A stretch of 5,884 bases of DNA, from positions 1-5,884 of the forward strand of contig JAWWPY010000536.1 in assembly GCA_033854735.1 (NCBI GenBank). The letters are read 5' to 3'. Position numbers and translations under genes: made by a program. The notes below the pieces were generated by a model. That model made no database searches. It was not told where the DNA came from and was given only the letters and a program-made list of their open reading frames with translations. The DNA comes from JAWWPY01 sp033854735 (lineage in GTDB: Bacteria > Actinomycetota > Actinomycetes > Streptosporangiales > Streptosporangiaceae). Positions 5,363 to 5,884 of the stretch are shown here, piece after piece. Each line of letters starts with the position of its first letter. Position 1 is the stretch's first letter.

Positions 5363-5884
5363 GTGACGCTCGACCAGACGGGGAATCTGCTCGGCGCCCT
5401 GGCCCTCGTCCTCGCGGACCGGACGGCAGATGCCACCGGCGAGGCAGCGGGCAGTTCGGAGTCGGCCGCCGCGGCGCTGTCCGCCCTGCTGCATTTCCTG
5501 GACGCGCCGTCGGTGGACCTGCTCCGCCAGGTGCTCGGCCTGACCTCATCGGGCACCGTGCGACTGGTGGACCGCCTGGAGCAGGCGGGTTACGTGCAAC
5601 GGGGTCCTGGCCGGGACGGGCGCTCGACGTCGGTCACCCTCACGGCGGCGGGACGGCGGGCGGCGCAGCGGGTCTCCGCCGCGCGGGCCGGCGTGCTGAA
5701 CGACTCGCTCGGTGTGCTGTCAGCCGCCGAGCGCCAGGAGTTTGAGTCGCTGGTCGGCAAGGTGCTGGCCGGGCTCGTCCGCGGGCCGGGCGCGGTGCGC
5801 TGGCTGTGCCGGATGTGCGACACCGCCGTGTGCGGGCGCGACGACGGGCGGTGCCCGGTCGCCAACGCGGTCCGCGACCGCGGC
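5363..5884 (+). CDS. MarR-family regulator with four-cysteine tail (3' end outside window)
   Basis: A frame of 174 codons runs from the GTG at 5363-5365 to the window end without a stop, so the C-terminus is missing. Residues 36-97 form a winged helix-turn-helix: an N-terminal helix with LLHFLDAPSVDLLRQVL (42-58), the recognition helix LTSSGTVRLVDRLEQAGYV (60-78), the wing RGPGRDGRSTSVTLT (80-94) and the typical T-AAGR end. Helices 100-140 would form the dimer interface. Residues 147-166 read WLCRMCDTAVCGRDDGRCPV, giving C149-x2-C152-x4-C157-x6-C164, a plausible metal or Fe-S site that ordinary MarR proteins lack. The start has no clear Shine-Dalgarno; it lies 9 bp after the DUF3224 stop and is probably translated by coupling. 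It likely acts as a repressor of its own operon through the palindrome centred on 4869. Confidence 0.85.
   Translation, partial: MTLDQTGNLLGALALVLADRTADATGEAAGSSESAAAALSALLHFLDAPSVDLLRQVLGLTSSGTVRLVDRLEQAGYVQRGPGRDGRSTSVTLTAAGRRAAQRVSAARAGVLNDSLGVLSAAERQEFESLVGKVLAGLVRGPGAVRWLCRMCDTAVCGRDDGRCPVANAVRDRG

Noticed and set aside
4877..5494. Minus-strand open frame of 205 codons
   Set aside because: It is antisense to the DUF3224 and MarR genes and crosses the operator region; no family features.

Overview
This window looks like chromosomal DNA from a high-GC actinobacterium (Actinomycetota). The coding regions are strongly G/C-biased at third codon positions. GTG and TTG starts are common, and the gene order eno - ftsB/divIC - DUF501 - ppx is the classic actinobacterial enolase neighbourhood. 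The species cannot be told from the sequence.

Layout. Positions 1-660 hold no convincing complete protein gene and are visibly less GC-rich than the rest. Near the right side of this stretch, on the minus strand, lie a full tRNA cloverleaf (409-482) and, about 100 bp upstream of it, what looks like the 5' half of a second, broken tRNA (about 581-622). Several inverted repeats lie between and around them. At the extreme left edge a 46-codon minus-strand frame with coding-like third positions runs out of the window.

Positions 660-4750 are one tightly packed minus-strand operon, read right to left: enolase (eno), the FtsB/DivIC septum protein, a DUF501 protein, a Ppx/GppA-type exopolyphosphatase and a family 5 uracil-DNA glycosylase (UdgB). 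All four junctions are 4-base stop/start overlaps (GTGA three times, then ATGA). I used these overlaps to choose starts. They imply translational coupling of a glycolytic enzyme, a divisome protein, a polyphosphate enzyme and a DNA repair enzyme.

Positions 4751-4954 are a divergent intergenic region. It holds an eno ribosome-binding site, weak promoter candidates in both directions, and a strong palindrome centred on 4869 that looks like an operator. To its right, on the plus strand, are a DUF3224 beta-barrel protein (4955-5353) and, 9 bp later, a MarR-family regulator that runs off the window end. The regulator carries an unusual four-cysteine tail (C-x2-C-x4-C-x6-C). The simplest reading is a self-contained regulator/effector pair in which the MarR protein binds the palindrome and controls its own two-gene operon, possibly in response to redox or metal state.

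Most of the window is orthodox. The parts that deserve a second look are the odd tRNA (anticodon read as UAA, C at position 33, no long variable arm), the broken tRNA half beside it, and the cysteine-tailed MarR / DUF3224 / palindrome module.
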